A stretch of DNA of 64,000 bases from Halomonas qaidamensis (GTDB lineage Bacteria > Pseudomonadota > Gammaproteobacteria > Pseudomonadales > Halomonadaceae), in NCBI RefSeq assembly GCF_025917315.1, contig NZ_CP080627.1:3348001-3412000 (forward strand), in the 5' to 3' direction. This document shows, in pieces, positions 43,833-52,717 of this stretch. The notes under the pieces are model-generated. The model was not told where the DNA came from. It worked only from the letters and a program-made list of their open reading frames with translations, and made no database searches. The position numbers and the translations under genes are program-made. How positions within the stretch are numbered: position 1 is the stretch's first letter; the number at the start of each line of letters is the position of its first letter.

Positions 43833-45376
43833 GACGCCACCTGAATAGTCTGTACACGGGTGCTCGCTTTTTTAGCGGCTCGTCTCATTTGCCATACTAT
43901 GATCAGCGCGCTGACCAAACACATCAGGTCAACGCTAACACGCTGCCAATCACCTTCGGCAAGATCACCTAGAACACTATAGGAAGGAACCAAGAGATTC
44001 AGTATTGGCAAGCAAAGCAACATGATAACGGTCAGTGTTAACTGCTCCCACCATGCCTGCGAGGCCGAGCGCCTGAAGACAGCGTGTAGCAACGCGAGCA
44101 GCCAGGCGGCAAAGAAAAAATGGATTTCCCATTGGGCACGCCCACTAAGCGCCACCGGTAAAAGTCGGTTGCTGGCTAAAAAGACCAACACGGCAATCGG
44201 CATGCCGGCCAGCGTGGCTATATTAAGCCGCTCGACACACCAGATCCCCACCACACTGCCCTTCTTGTGCTTACGCTTTGACGTCCATAGCAATAGCCCG
44301 GTTGCCACCATGCCACACCCAGCAGCGCCCAACGCAAAATAGATCCAGCGCATACCCCAGTCGGCAAAACGTCCTGCATGTAACCCCACCATGACGCCGT
44401 GTGCTTGTTCATCAACACGTTGCGACTGCGTTGCTGCTAACAACGCGCCCGAACTTGCTTCATAGATACGTTGTGGGCGGTGTGCGGATAACGCCTCGTA
44501 AGCACTCTGCCAAACTACGACACGTGCGCCCGCATCGCCAGGGTGGCTGACCCTCAGGGACTGCACCGGCTTGTGCCAATGCGATTCAGCATCACCGACC
44601 AGTTCACTTAGAGCATGTAACGCTGCAGGCTGCCCCGTGGCTGAGTCAGAGAGGGGAAAGGCATGCAGTTCACTGGTCGCTTGGCGACGCGCGTCAGCAT
44701 CGGGAAACGCGTGTTCTACTCCCCAAGGCATATAGAGCGACATGAGCGTTATCAAGCCGGTATAGGTAATCATTAGCTGAAAAGGCAGCGTTAACACAGA
44801 AAATGCATTGTGAGCATCTAGCCAGCTACGGGCGCCCTTCTGGGGTCGGAAAGTAAAAAAATCCCGCAGAATTTTTTTATGGGTTATCACGCCGCTAATG
44901 ATTGCCACGAACATCATCATGGTGGCGATACCAATGATCCAGCGGCCATAAACGGCGGGGAGGTGATGCAATTGAAAATGGAATCGGTAGAAAAAATCAC
45001 CCCCACGCGTTTCACGCGGGGTTACCAACGACAAAGTGGTTGGGTCAAGCACCAACTGCTCTCTCCCATCCTCCCCAAACCAAACGGCTGTCGAGACCGA
45101 CATGCGCTCATTAGGAAAGGTAATCTGCCAGCTTCTCGCTGTTGAAGCGTGTTCAGCAAGATAGTGCTGCCAGTAATCAGCCAGACGTCGGTTATCCCAC
45201 TCAGCGTTCGCGGCGACACTCGGTAGCTCGGGCTGCATCCATAACGAGATACTCTCTTTGAAGTAACTCAGTGTTCCCGTCAGAAAAACGGCAAACAGCA
45301 GCCAAGCAGCTAACAAGCCGCACCATGTGTGCAGCTGAGCCATATTACGCCTCACGCTGCGCTTAGTGGATGCCAT
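43829..45376 (-). CDS. PepSY-associated transmembrane protein, iron-regulated (PiuB-like)
   Basis: A 515-residue membrane protein with four to five helices. It begins LHTWCGLLAAWLLFAVFLTG with the early HTW...G motif of PepSY_TM proteins. A periplasmic PepSY segment follows, then paired His-containing helices (DAHNAFSVLTLPFQLMITYTG; VGLHAGRFADWGMRWIYF). The family is thought to reduce ferric siderophores at the inner membrane using membrane haem or flavin. It is the middle gene of a three-gene unit (overlap of 14 bp with the DUF3649 gene). Confidence 0.88.
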   Translation of the reverse strand: MASTKRSVRRNMAQLHTWCGLLAAWLLFAVFLTGTLSYFKESISLWMQPELPSVAANAEWDNRRLADYWQHYLAEHASTARSWQITFPNERMSVSTAVWFGEDGREQLVLDPTTLSLVTPRETRGGDFFYRFHFQLHHLPAVYGRWIIGIATMMMFVAIISGVITHKKILRDFFTFRPQKGARSWLDAHNAFSVLTLPFQLMITYTGLITLMSLYMPWGVEHAFPDADARRQATSELHAFPLSDSATGQPAALHALSELVGDAESHWHKPVQSLRVSHPGDAGARVVVWQSAYEALSAHRPQRIYEASSGALLAATQSQRVDEQAHGVMVGLHAGRFADWGMRWIYFALGAAGCGMVATGLLLWTSKRKHKKGSVVGIWCVERLNIATLAGMPIAVLVFLASNRLLPVALSGRAQWEIHFFFAAWLLALLHAVFRRSASQAWWEQLTLTVIMLLCLPILNLLVPSYSVLGDLAEGDWQRVSVDLMCLVSALIIVWQMRRAAKKASTRVQTIQVAS

Positions 45377-45644
45377 AGTTAGCCACCAATAGAAGGCCGC
45401 AAGCGGCTAGACCGATAGCCCCCCAAAGGCGAATCAAACTCGGCGCGATGAATGACCAGGTCGCCACGCCCGCCCAAATAATGAAGCTCCCCATCATGCC
45501 GATACGCAGAGACATCATGATATCTAGCGGTAAGCCAAGCGCTGCCACCGAGAACAGTGCAGCGACTATATAGCCGCCAAGCGTCGCGGCCAGGATGCGT
45601 AAGATAAGCAGCCAATACGAGGAGGGTAAAACGTTGAGCAACAT
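45363..45644 (-). CDS. DUF3649-like small membrane protein
   Basis: A 93-residue protein with three hydrophobic helices (ILAATLGGYIVAALFSVAAL; LRIGMMGSFIIWAGVATWSF; LWGAIGLAACGLLLVANY). It matches the DUF3649 partner that precedes PepSY_TM proteins in iron loci. It is the first gene of the minus-strand iron unit, behind the inverted repeat at 45679-45705. Role unknown. Confidence 0.75.
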   Translation of the reverse strand: MLLNVLPSSYWLLILRILAATLGGYIVAALFSVAALGLPLDIMMSLRIGMMGSFIIWAGVATWSFIAPSLIRLWGAIGLAACGLLLVANYGIH

Positions 45645-45678
45645 GGTGCATCTCGGTGCAGGTCACAAACCACCACTT

Positions 45679-45705
45679 TAATGCAAAAGGTTTTCATTTG
45701 CATTA
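45679..45705 (-). promoter_or_regulatory. Perfect inverted repeat, Fur-type operator candidate
   Basis: TAATGCAAA (45679-45687) and TTTGCATTA (45697-45705) are perfect 9-bp inverted arms around nine bases. On the minus strand the core TGCAAATGAAAA resembles the 5' half of gammaproteobacterial Fur boxes. It is 35 bp upstream of the DUF3649 start. No other promoter for this iron unit is seen. Confidence 0.5.
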
Positions 45706-45741
45706 GTGGAGATAACTTATTTAGCACCTGCTGCACAACGT

Positions 45742-46626
45742 TTAGGTTAACCAAATGCGCGGCGTGTGGGCGGCACGTGAGATCCAGCGCGGGCGTAATA
45801 AGTGCCAAGCCTGTTCACACAGCGCCCAAGCTTCATTCCGGGAGTTTCCTAGGTAACGTAATAACAGTACGCCCTGGCGAACGGTGACCGCCCAACGCGG
45901 GTTGTCCGGCAGCGCGTCGCGTAGTTCGTCAATTGCGGCACCGGCATCTTCTAAGCCAACTGCCCACAGCGTGGCTTGCACCGTGGCGCCCCCCTGCCCC
46001 CAGCGCCCGTTAAAACGCGGATGAGCAGGGTCTAAGGGCTGGCGTTCAAGCCACAGCGGTTTGCCGTCCAGGGTTAAACGAAAGTGCTGTTCAATACGGC
46101 CGGTTACATAGGGAAGTTCACTGGCGGGGCGGCCCAACGCCATGATCTCCCAGCCCAGGCAGCGGGCGCTGCCATGCAACGCAATGTGCGTTCGCTGAGT
46201 ACCTTTGGAGCCATCAAAGGCGATCGTTTCTTGAGGAAGCCACTCAAGGATGCCGCCATCTTCCACGTTCAGTTCGGTATCTTGGTTCCAGGCGACGCCT
46301 TGGCTATCAGCTTTATATAGTTTGTTGGCTGCAGGCGTGGTGAGCAGCGCATGTGCGTCACGCTCGATATGGGCACGGATCGTCAGTGCGTCACCACTGA
46401 CCAAGCCACCAGGCGGGTGCAGCACATAGACATGGCAGGCCTCTGTGCTGCCTTCGGGGTAAAACGGGCGTTGCACTCTCAGTGGCCCTTGGTGGCGCGC
46501 CTGCACCAACCGAGTGATGCCATTGCGGTTAGCAAAACGCAGCGCCAGCGATGCCGCCCAGAGGCGCTCTTCGTCAAAGCGGTGACCTGAGCCAGCAGCA
46601 GGTGTCGCGAGTTCACACAGCATCAT
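45742..46626 (-). CDS. ureD: Urease accessory protein UreD (UreH)
   Basis: A 294-residue scaffold protein of the urease maturation complex. Recognisable are HPPGGLVSGDALTIRAHIE, ALLTTPAANKLYKADS, LEWLPQETIAFDGS and the LGWEIMALGRPA block. Two tandem ATG codons at 46626 and 46623 can start. It is normally directly before ureA, but here the iron block of 8.4 kb separates them, and ureD has its own sigma54-type promoter. Its 3' end lies 37 bp from the iron unit's inverted repeat. Confidence 0.95.
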   Translation of the reverse strand: MMLCELATPAAGSGHRFDEERLWAASLALRFANRNGITRLVQARHQGPLRVQRPFYPEGSTEACHVYVLHPPGGLVSGDALTIRAHIERDAHALLTTPAANKLYKADSQGVAWNQDTELNVEDGGILEWLPQETIAFDGSKGTQRTHIALHGSARCLGWEIMALGRPASELPYVTGRIEQHFRLTLDGKPLWLERQPLDPAHPRFNGRWGQGGATVQATLWAVGLEDAGAAIDELRDALPDNPRWAVTVRQGVLLLRYLGNSRNEAWALCEQAWHLLRPRWISRAAHTPRIWLT

Positions 46627-46668
46627 GGGCGCATTTACTTCCTGTTAATAAGCATTTCATTTTCAAAT

Positions 46669-46683
46669 GCAAGGAATGCGCCA
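46669..46683 (-). promoter_or_regulatory. Sigma54 (RpoN) promoter of ureD
   Basis: Minus-strand TGGCGCATTCCTTGC has TGG, C and TTGC of the sigma54 consensus at exact spacing. It lies 43 bp before the ureD start and is followed upstream by CCAAAATGGTGAA, the same 13-mer that lies next to the ureA promoter. Confidence 0.7.
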
Positions 46684-46759
46684 AAATGGTGAAAAATGTG
46701 AATACGCTGCTAAAGCGCCCGTATAAGGTGAAAATAGGCAATCTAACGATGCCTATTGC

Positions 46760-46804
46760 GCACCAAAAAGTATCAAAAAAAGGCCAGTCGCACCGAAATG
46801 GATC
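46760..46804 (-). promoter_or_regulatory. Degenerate NtrC-like sites upstream of ureD
   Basis: GCAC-N6-GTAT (46760-46773) and GCAC-N7-GATC (46790-46804) keep the left NtrC half-site and an A-rich centre but have weaker right halves. They sit 75-120 bp upstream of the ureD sigma54 promoter, between it and the end of the cyclase gene. Confidence 0.35.
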
Positions 46805-46806
46805 AT

Positions 46807-48174
46807 CTACGCGTTTTTAACCACTACCCGATCACGTCCACCGCGCTTTGCTTGGTAAAGCGCTTGGTCAGCGCGCTGAATAGCTCGCTGATAATCAGGG
46901 TGGCCATCGTGGAGTGTTACGCCAACGCTGACGGTCACATTAAGCAGCGTATCGGCGGTGGCTAGCATAGGTTCTTTAGCGACTGCCCGTCGTAGACGCT
47001 CGGCAAATAGTCGGCTGCCATCCTGGTCGGTATCCACCAATACAATCAAAAACTCTTCGCCGCCCATACGAAAAACATAATCACCGCCACGAGTAGAACG
47101 ATCGAGAATACTCGCTACCTGCTGCAATACATTGTCGCCGGCGTCATGGCCATGGGTATCGTTAATCGACTTAAAGTGGTCAATATCTACCATCAGCAGG
47201 GCAAAGCGTTTTTCCGAATGGCGGGCAATTTCAATTTCCCGTCCCAGCACCACTGAAAGAAACTTACGATTCAACAGTCGCGTCAGGCTGTCGCGTCCTG
47301 CTTCTAGCCCTGAAGCGCGCTCTAGCACGTCGTCTAGCAGCATAAGAATAGTGCGTGTTGCATCGCGAATATCACTTAGGGCTGTGAGCCGTTGGCCCAT
47401 GTCATTCTGATCAAGTGCAGCCAGCCACTCATGATCTACTTGGCGAATATGGCGCGAAATCGTGGCGATTTCTGGCGAGCCTTCAAAGGCATGGCAGGCT
47501 TTGTGAAAATACCACAGACCAAACTCTGACTTGGAAAGCTTGGGTAGCATTGCGGTTTCCTGTTGCGCGGCAACAGCAAACATCAGCGCATTTTCCCAGT
47601 TTAATAACGCCGAGCGCTGACGCTCGCGTTCGTCTCCAATATTCTGGGTAAGGGAAAACAGCTTGTACGCTTCTTCGGTGCGCGCATTGCGATCATTGGC
47701 GACGGAGTAGGCGTGGCTCATGATTTCCATGGCCATATCGATATGATCCGAGACGTAGACACAGGCTACCCCTGGCGACAGTGGCGCGGTAACCGTGGCA
47801 TTAATATGTTGGTAAAACGCCTGCTTTAGCTGCCTTGCTCCGTTCAGCACTAGGTTAACGGGAATATCAACGCGGGCATGCACTTGCCCCACTTTCTCCT
47901 GTTGTTCTACCAAGGCATTAAAGTCGACATGCTCAACGGCAAACATGGCCTTCAGCCAACGCCGCATGGAGGGATTTAAACGCTCCCTTACTTGGTCATT
48001 GGAGAGAAAAAGCGACGCGTGAGGGTCTTCTAACATTACCCCATAGAAATGGTCCGCAAAGCGGTCGCAGTGGTACTCTACCAAGGTTTCCACTGCTTGG
48101 CGCAACACTAGTGGCGTGCGCTCTAAAAGCACTTGCCATTCGGCAGCGAGCTGATGTTTATCTTTATAGCGCAT
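46807..48174 (-). CDS. Globin-coupled diguanylate cyclase (DosC-like)
   Basis: The frame extends to 48273, but the ATG at 48174 gives 455 residues that begin at the globin domain. The N-terminal sensor globin (about 10-160) has the proximal-His segment VGQVHARVDIPVNLVLNGAR, the same as in DosC/YddV. A middle helical domain (about 165-295) and a GGDEF domain (about 300-455) follow, with MGGEEF as catalytic signature preceded by an RxxD inhibitory site (RGGD) five residues upstream. The product should synthesise c-di-GMP in response to O2, NO or CO bound to haem. It lies on the minus strand between the urt operon and ureD, separate from both. Confidence 0.93.
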   Translation of the reverse strand: MRYKDKHQLAAEWQVLLERTPLVLRQAVETLVEYHCDRFADHFYGVMLEDPHASLFLSNDQVRERLNPSMRRWLKAMFAVEHVDFNALVEQQEKVGQVHARVDIPVNLVLNGARQLKQAFYQHINATVTAPLSPGVACVYVSDHIDMAMEIMSHAYSVANDRNARTEEAYKLFSLTQNIGDERERQRSALLNWENALMFAVAAQQETAMLPKLSKSEFGLWYFHKACHAFEGSPEIATISRHIRQVDHEWLAALDQNDMGQRLTALSDIRDATRTILMLLDDVLERASGLEAGRDSLTRLLNRKFLSVVLGREIEIARHSEKRFALLMVDIDHFKSINDTHGHDAGDNVLQQVASILDRSTRGGDYVFRMGGEEFLIVLVDTDQDGSRLFAERLRRAVAKEPMLATADTLLNVTVSVGVTLHDGHPDYQRAIQRADQALYQAKRGGRDRVVVKNA

Positions 48175-48313
48175 TGCGCACCCAATTATTATTACGAAAA
48201 CAAGCCATATTACACGCAAAATAATAGAGCCAATACGCACACAGCTCAGAGTTTTTAATAATAAACTCGCCACTTTAAGTTAATTAAAGGGCGAGCAACA
48301 GGCTGTGGATAAC

Positions 48314-49021
48314 TTAAACGGTCAAATGCTGCTTTATCAGTTCGTTGGAAAGCTCTGAGATATCGCCTTTAGCAACTGGTCGGCCGCGATCCATAATCAC
48401 AAAGCGGTCGGCATATTTGCGGGCAAAAGGCAGCTTCTGCTCCACCAAAAGTACCGTTAAACCATCTTCCTTGATCAGTTGGCGAATGACCTGACCGATT
48501 TGCGCCACAATATTAGGCTGAATACCTTCCCCTGGCTCATCTAAAATCAGCAGCTTGGGCTCGATGACCAGCGCACGACCAATGGCTAGCTGCTGCTGTT
48601 GCCCGCCTGATAAGTCACCACCACGGCGATGCTTCATCTCTTTTAGAACAGGAAACAGTTCATAGATACGCTCAGGGATTTTTTTTAGCCCATCACTGCG
48701 CGCTGCAAGGCCGGTGCGTAAATTCTCTTCCACCGTGAGCAGCGGAAAAATCTGCCGCCCCTGAGGCACAAAACCAATTCCCAGGCGGGAGCGAGCTTCA
48801 ATGGCTTTTTTGGTCAGCTCAATGTCGCTGCCCTCTCCCTGATAGCGTAGTTGACCGCTTTTTACGGCTACTTCACCCATAATAGCTTTCATCAAGGTGG
48901 TCTTACCCACCCCGTTGCGGCCCATCACACAGGTACACTGGCCGGCAGGCACATCGAGGTCTAAATCCCACAAGGTGTGGCTTTCCCCGTAAAACTGGTT
49001 GAGCTTTTCAATTGCCAGCAT
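48314..49021 (-). CDS. urtE: Urea ABC transporter ATPase UrtE
   Basis: A 235-residue ABC ATPase of the branched-chain amino-acid type: Walker A GRNGVGKTTL, signature LSGGQQQQLAIGRAL, Walker B LLILDEPGEGIQPN with the Glu, and the switch His-like V-EQ segment (VLLVEQKLP). It is the last gene of the high-affinity urea importer. Its start codon overlaps the stop of urtD by one base. Confidence 0.96.
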   Translation of the reverse strand: MLAIEKLNQFYGESHTLWDLDLDVPAGQCTCVMGRNGVGKTTLMKAIMGEVAVKSGQLRYQGEGSDIELTKKAIEARSRLGIGFVPQGRQIFPLLTVEENLRTGLAARSDGLKKIPERIYELFPVLKEMKHRRGGDLSGGQQQQLAIGRALVIEPKLLILDEPGEGIQPNIVAQIGQVIRQLIKEDGLTVLLVEQKLPFARKYADRFVIMDRGRPVAKGDISELSNELIKQHLTV

Positions 49022-49857
49022 CAGGCAACCTCCTCGTCGTCCGCACCCAAATACACCTCAACCACGTTGGGGTCGCTTGAAACCTGATCCATACTGCCCT
49101 CTGCCAGTACGCTGCCTTGGTGCAACACGGTCACTTTACGGGCAATAGAACGTACAAAGCCCATATCATGCTCTACCACGACCACCGACTGCTTACCCGC
49201 AAGGCCCGTCAACAGCTCTGCGGTACGCTCCATCTCCTGTTCCGTCATCCCGGCTACGGGTTCATCTACCAGCAGCAGACGCGGGCGCTGCATTAACAGC
49301 ATGCCAATTTCCAGCCACTGCTTTTGGCCGTGGGAAAGAATCCCTGCTGGCTGGTAGCGCAGCTCGGTCAGGCCAATCGTTTCAAGTACCTCATTGATAC
49401 GGTCTTTAATTTCACCAGTCATGCGAGCAGTTAGCGTGGGGAAAATACGCTTGTCAGCGGCCATCGCCAACTCCAGGTTTTCAAACACGCTCAGCGCTTC
49501 AAATACCGTGGGCTTTTGGAACTTACGACCAATCCCCAAGCTGGCGATATCCGGTTCACTCATTTGCAGTAGATTATGACGGCTACCAAACCACACGCTG
49601 CCTTCGTTGGGGCGTGTTTTACCAGTAATGATATCCATCATGGTCGTTTTACCGGCCCCGTTAGGGCCGATAATGCAACGCAGTTCACCATCATCAATGG
49701 TCAGGTTTAAGTTGTTGATTGCCTTGAAGCCATCGAAGCTCACCGAGACATCTTCCATATACAGAATCGGGCCATGACGCACATCTACCGGTGAGGCCTG
49801 AGGGGCCATAAAATCAAACACCCGATCCCGCGTGGTTAGCGATTGCAGCAAGCTCAT
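49021..49857 (-). CDS. urtD: Urea ABC transporter ATPase UrtD
   Basis: A 278-residue ABC ATPase. Walker A is GPNGAGKTTMMD, the signature LSHGQKQWLEIGMLL is the S-H-G-Q variant typical of UrtD/LivG proteins, and Walker B is LLLVDEPVAGMTEQE. It pairs with UrtE on the cytosolic side. The N-terminal extension (about 25 residues before ILYMEDVSVSFDG) is common in UrtD. It overlaps urtC by four bases. Confidence 0.96.
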   Translation of the reverse strand: MSLLQSLTTRDRVFDFMAPQASPVDVRHGPILYMEDVSVSFDGFKAINNLNLTIDDGELRCIIGPNGAGKTTMMDIITGKTRPNEGSVWFGSRHNLLQMSEPDIASLGIGRKFQKPTVFEALSVFENLELAMAADKRIFPTLTARMTGEIKDRINEVLETIGLTELRYQPAGILSHGQKQWLEIGMLLMQRPRLLLVDEPVAGMTEQEMERTAELLTGLAGKQSVVVVEHDMGFVRSIARKVTVLHQGSVLAEGSMDQVSSDPNVVEVYLGADDEEVA

Positions 49858-50999
49858 GCGGTAGCCTCCTTCGGCAAGGTCTCGGATTTTTTGCGGCGTT
49901 TTAGGTGCAGCAACAACCCCGCCACGCCTTTAGGTAGAAACACGGTGACCAAGACAAACAGCGCGCCTAGGGCAAACAGCCACGCATCAGGCATTACACC
50001 CGTAAAAATCGTTTTGGCATAGTTGACTAAGATCGCACCGATAACCGCCCCATAAAGCGTGGCACGGCCACCCAGTGCCACCCACAGCACAATTTCAATC
50101 GAGAAAATCGGCGAGAACTCACTGGGGTTGATAATCCCTACCTGAGGAACATAAAGCGCGCCAGCCAAGCCTGCCAGCATGGCGGAAACTACGAATACAA
50201 ATAGCTGGAAGCGTTCGACCCGATAGCCAATAAACCGCGTGCGGGCTTCGGCGTCACGGGTTGCCACACACACCCGGCCTAATTTACTGGTAACAATCGC
50301 TCGGCACAGGATATAACCCAGTGCCAATGCAACGCCGGTGGCAATAAATAGACCTAAGCGAGTGTCGTTGCTGCGGAGGTTGAAGCCCAGCAGCTCGCGA
50401 AAATCGGTTAAACCGTTGTTGCCACCAAAGCCCATCTCATTGCGGAAGAACGCCAGCATCAGGGCAAAGGTCAGCGCCTGGGTAATAATCGATAGATACA
50501 CCCCAGTGACCCGCGATCGAAAGGCCAAAAAGCCGAATACCAAGGCCAATAACCCAGGGGCTAACAGCACCATAGCAAACGCAAACCAGGCCATATCAAA
50601 GCCGAGCCAGTACCAGGGCAGGCTTTCCCAGCTGAGAAACACCATAAAATCCGGTAGTACCGGGTCGCCATATGTACCGCGGTCACCGATCTGGCGCATC
50701 AGGTACATGCCCATGGCATAACCGCCAATGGCAAAAAACGCCCCGTGACCCAGGCTCAGAATGCCTAAATAGCCCCATACCAAATCCACCGCCACTGCCA
50801 GTAGCGCATAGCTTAAGTACTTGCCGAACAGGTTCACGGTGTAAGCATTGACATGTAGCGAGTGACCTTGAGGTACTGCGAGATGCAGTACTGTCACGAT
50901 CAACAGGGCGGCAAACAGCACGCCAAGAAAGATCTGCGTGGCTCGCTCACTAAACGGGCGAGTTAGCCAAAACTGGCTTGAAGATGATTGCGTCATCAT
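49854..50999 (-). CDS. urtC: Urea ABC transporter permease UrtC
   Basis: A 381-residue LivM-type permease with about ten helices. Landmarks are DLVWGYLGILSLGHGAFFAI, GGYAMGMYL, FRSRVTGVYLSIITQALTFA and ATRDAEARTRFIGYRVERF. It forms the membrane channel with UrtB. Two adjacent ATG codons start the gene; three bases separate it from urtB. Confidence 0.96.
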   Translation of the reverse strand: MMTQSSSSQFWLTRPFSERATQIFLGVLFAALLIVTVLHLAVPQGHSLHVNAYTVNLFGKYLSYALLAVAVDLVWGYLGILSLGHGAFFAIGGYAMGMYLMRQIGDRGTYGDPVLPDFMVFLSWESLPWYWLGFDMAWFAFAMVLLAPGLLALVFGFLAFRSRVTGVYLSIITQALTFALMLAFFRNEMGFGGNNGLTDFRELLGFNLRSNDTRLGLFIATGVALALGYILCRAIVTSKLGRVCVATRDAEARTRFIGYRVERFQLFVFVVSAMLAGLAGALYVPQVGIINPSEFSPIFSIEIVLWVALGGRATLYGAVIGAILVNYAKTIFTGVMPDAWLFALGALFVLVTVFLPKGVAGLLLHLKRRKKSETLPKEATA

Positions 51000-51002
51000 A
51001 GG

Positions 51003-52616
51003 TTAGCCCTCCGCAGCCCGGCCCTTCTGCGGGAAGAGTCCACGCGGGCGTTTTTGAATAAACAGAATGATGAACACCAGGACAATAATCTTGGCCAGCA
51101 CCGCACCTGCCCAGGGCTCCAGCACTTGGTTAATAATGCCCAGGGAAAGCCCAGCCACCAAGGTGCCCCAAAGATTACCCACGCCACCGAAAACGACGAC
51201 CATGAAGGAATCAATAATGTAGTTCTGGCCCAGGTTGGGGCCAACATTGGTCAGCTGTGATAACGCAACGCCAGCCAAGCCTGCGACGCCAGACCCTAAC
51301 GCGAAGGTCATAATATCGACCCGGGTGGCACGGATACCCATAGAGCGTGCCATGGCACGATTTTGGGTCACCGCGCGCACTTCAAGCCCTAGGCGCGTGC
51401 GGCGCATAATCAACATCAGCGCGGCAAACACCACCAGTGCAAACCCGAGTACAAACATACGGTTAAGGGTCAGCGACAGTGCATCGTTAATCACTAAGGA
51501 GCCGCTCATCCACTCTGGCGTTATGACCGTACGGTTTAGCGGTGAAATCACCGTTCGCACCAGCTGCTGTAAAATCAGGCTAATACCGAACGTCGCCAGC
51601 AACGTTTCCAACGGGCGCCCCTTCAGGAATTGAATGACACCCCGCTCAATGGCAATGCCCACAAGCGCGGCCACTAAAAAGCCTGCAGGAATCGATAGAA
51701 TTAGCGCCAATCCAGGCTGGCCGGGCAACAGTTGCTGCATCATCCAAGTGGTATAAGCGCCCAGCATGATCAGCTCGCCGTGGGCCATATTAATGACCCC
51801 CATCACACCAAAGGTAATGGCCAGGCCAATCGCTGCTAACACCAGTACCGAGCCAAGCGAAAGACCGAAATAGAGCGTTTCCAGACCACGATTAATTTTC
51901 AGCTGCTGTTCGATACCTGCCAACGCCCCAGCGGCGGCGTTGGCTATCACCGGATCGTCACTATTCGCTGCGCGACTTAGCGCCACGCGGGCGCGTGGGT
52001 GAAGGCTACCCGTAAGCGCGTCTATACCGGCCATCTCTCCCTGTTCGGTACGATAAATTGCCACTGCTTGAGTTAAGCGAGTACGCACGTACTCATCATC
52101 GGCTTCAGCAATCAATGGCGCTAGCGCTTCGGCCAGTTCGCCGTCTACTTCACCAAGTAAGCGGTCAGCGGAAGTGCGGCGGCGCTCTACATCGGGTGAA
52201 TACAGATCAACAACGGCAATAGCGCTGCGTAGCTGGTTGCGCAAATTGTTATTAATTCCGATACGATCCAGATCGCGACGAGACATCTCGCCAAGCGGCT
52301 CGTTAGTCAACGCATCGGCCACCGGCCAGTCGCGGCCACGGTTATCGAGCACCACAACAAAACGACCGTCGTCAGTGCGCTGTAAGCGGCCATCTAGCAA
52401 CGCCTGCAGCCAGTCACGAGCGCGTTCGTCGTCGCTTTGTACAATTGCGGTAATCGCCTCACCCTTTGCAGGAAAGGAACGTACATCCAGCGCTTCAAGT
52501 AACTCAAGCGCAGCGGCATCGTCAGCATCAACAGCAGCGCTTGTTTGTGCCTGGGCGGTGACTGTGATGCTTAACAACAGCAGGCACAGCAACCTGAAGG
52601 AAAGGAAACGCCTCAT
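51003..52616 (-). CDS. urtB: Urea ABC transporter permease UrtB with N-terminal periplasmic domain
   Basis: A 537-residue protein. A signal peptide (MRRFLSFRLLCLLLLSITVTAQA) and about 220 residues of helical, HEAT-like periplasmic sequence precede a LivH-type permease (about 255-530): GVMGVINMAHGELIMLGAY, ERGVIQFLKGRPLETLLATF, EVRAVTQNRAMARSMGI and FGGVGNLWGTLVAGL. The extra N-terminal domain is normal for UrtB and distinguishes it from amino-acid permeases. A short hairpin with T-tract before it may reduce readthrough from urtA. Confidence 0.95.
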   Translation of the reverse strand: MRRFLSFRLLCLLLLSITVTAQAQTSAAVDADDAAALELLEALDVRSFPAKGEAITAIVQSDDERARDWLQALLDGRLQRTDDGRFVVVLDNRGRDWPVADALTNEPLGEMSRRDLDRIGINNNLRNQLRSAIAVVDLYSPDVERRRTSADRLLGEVDGELAEALAPLIAEADDEYVRTRLTQAVAIYRTEQGEMAGIDALTGSLHPRARVALSRAANSDDPVIANAAAGALAGIEQQLKINRGLETLYFGLSLGSVLVLAAIGLAITFGVMGVINMAHGELIMLGAYTTWMMQQLLPGQPGLALILSIPAGFLVAALVGIAIERGVIQFLKGRPLETLLATFGISLILQQLVRTVISPLNRTVITPEWMSGSLVINDALSLTLNRMFVLGFALVVFAALMLIMRRTRLGLEVRAVTQNRAMARSMGIRATRVDIMTFALGSGVAGLAGVALSQLTNVGPNLGQNYIIDSFMVVVFGGVGNLWGTLVAGLSLGIINQVLEPWAGAVLAKIIVLVFIILFIQKRPRGLFPQKGRAAEG

Positions 52617-52653
52617 GGGGTTCTTCCTTTGGTTATATTAGAAACAGTGATCT

Positions 52654-52677
52654 AAAAAAGGGAGGTAGCGTGCTCCC
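52654..52677 (-). terminator. Weak hairpin with T6 between urtA and urtB (attenuator)
   Basis: Minus strand: GGGAG-N8-CTCCC followed by TTTTTT. A five-pair GC stem with a U-run would stop part of the transcripts after urtA, giving more binding protein than permease, as is common in ABC operons. Confidence 0.45.
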
Positions 52678-52717
52678 CCGCCACTCAACGTTTAGCCAAG
52701 CAGCAAGGGATCTTCTT

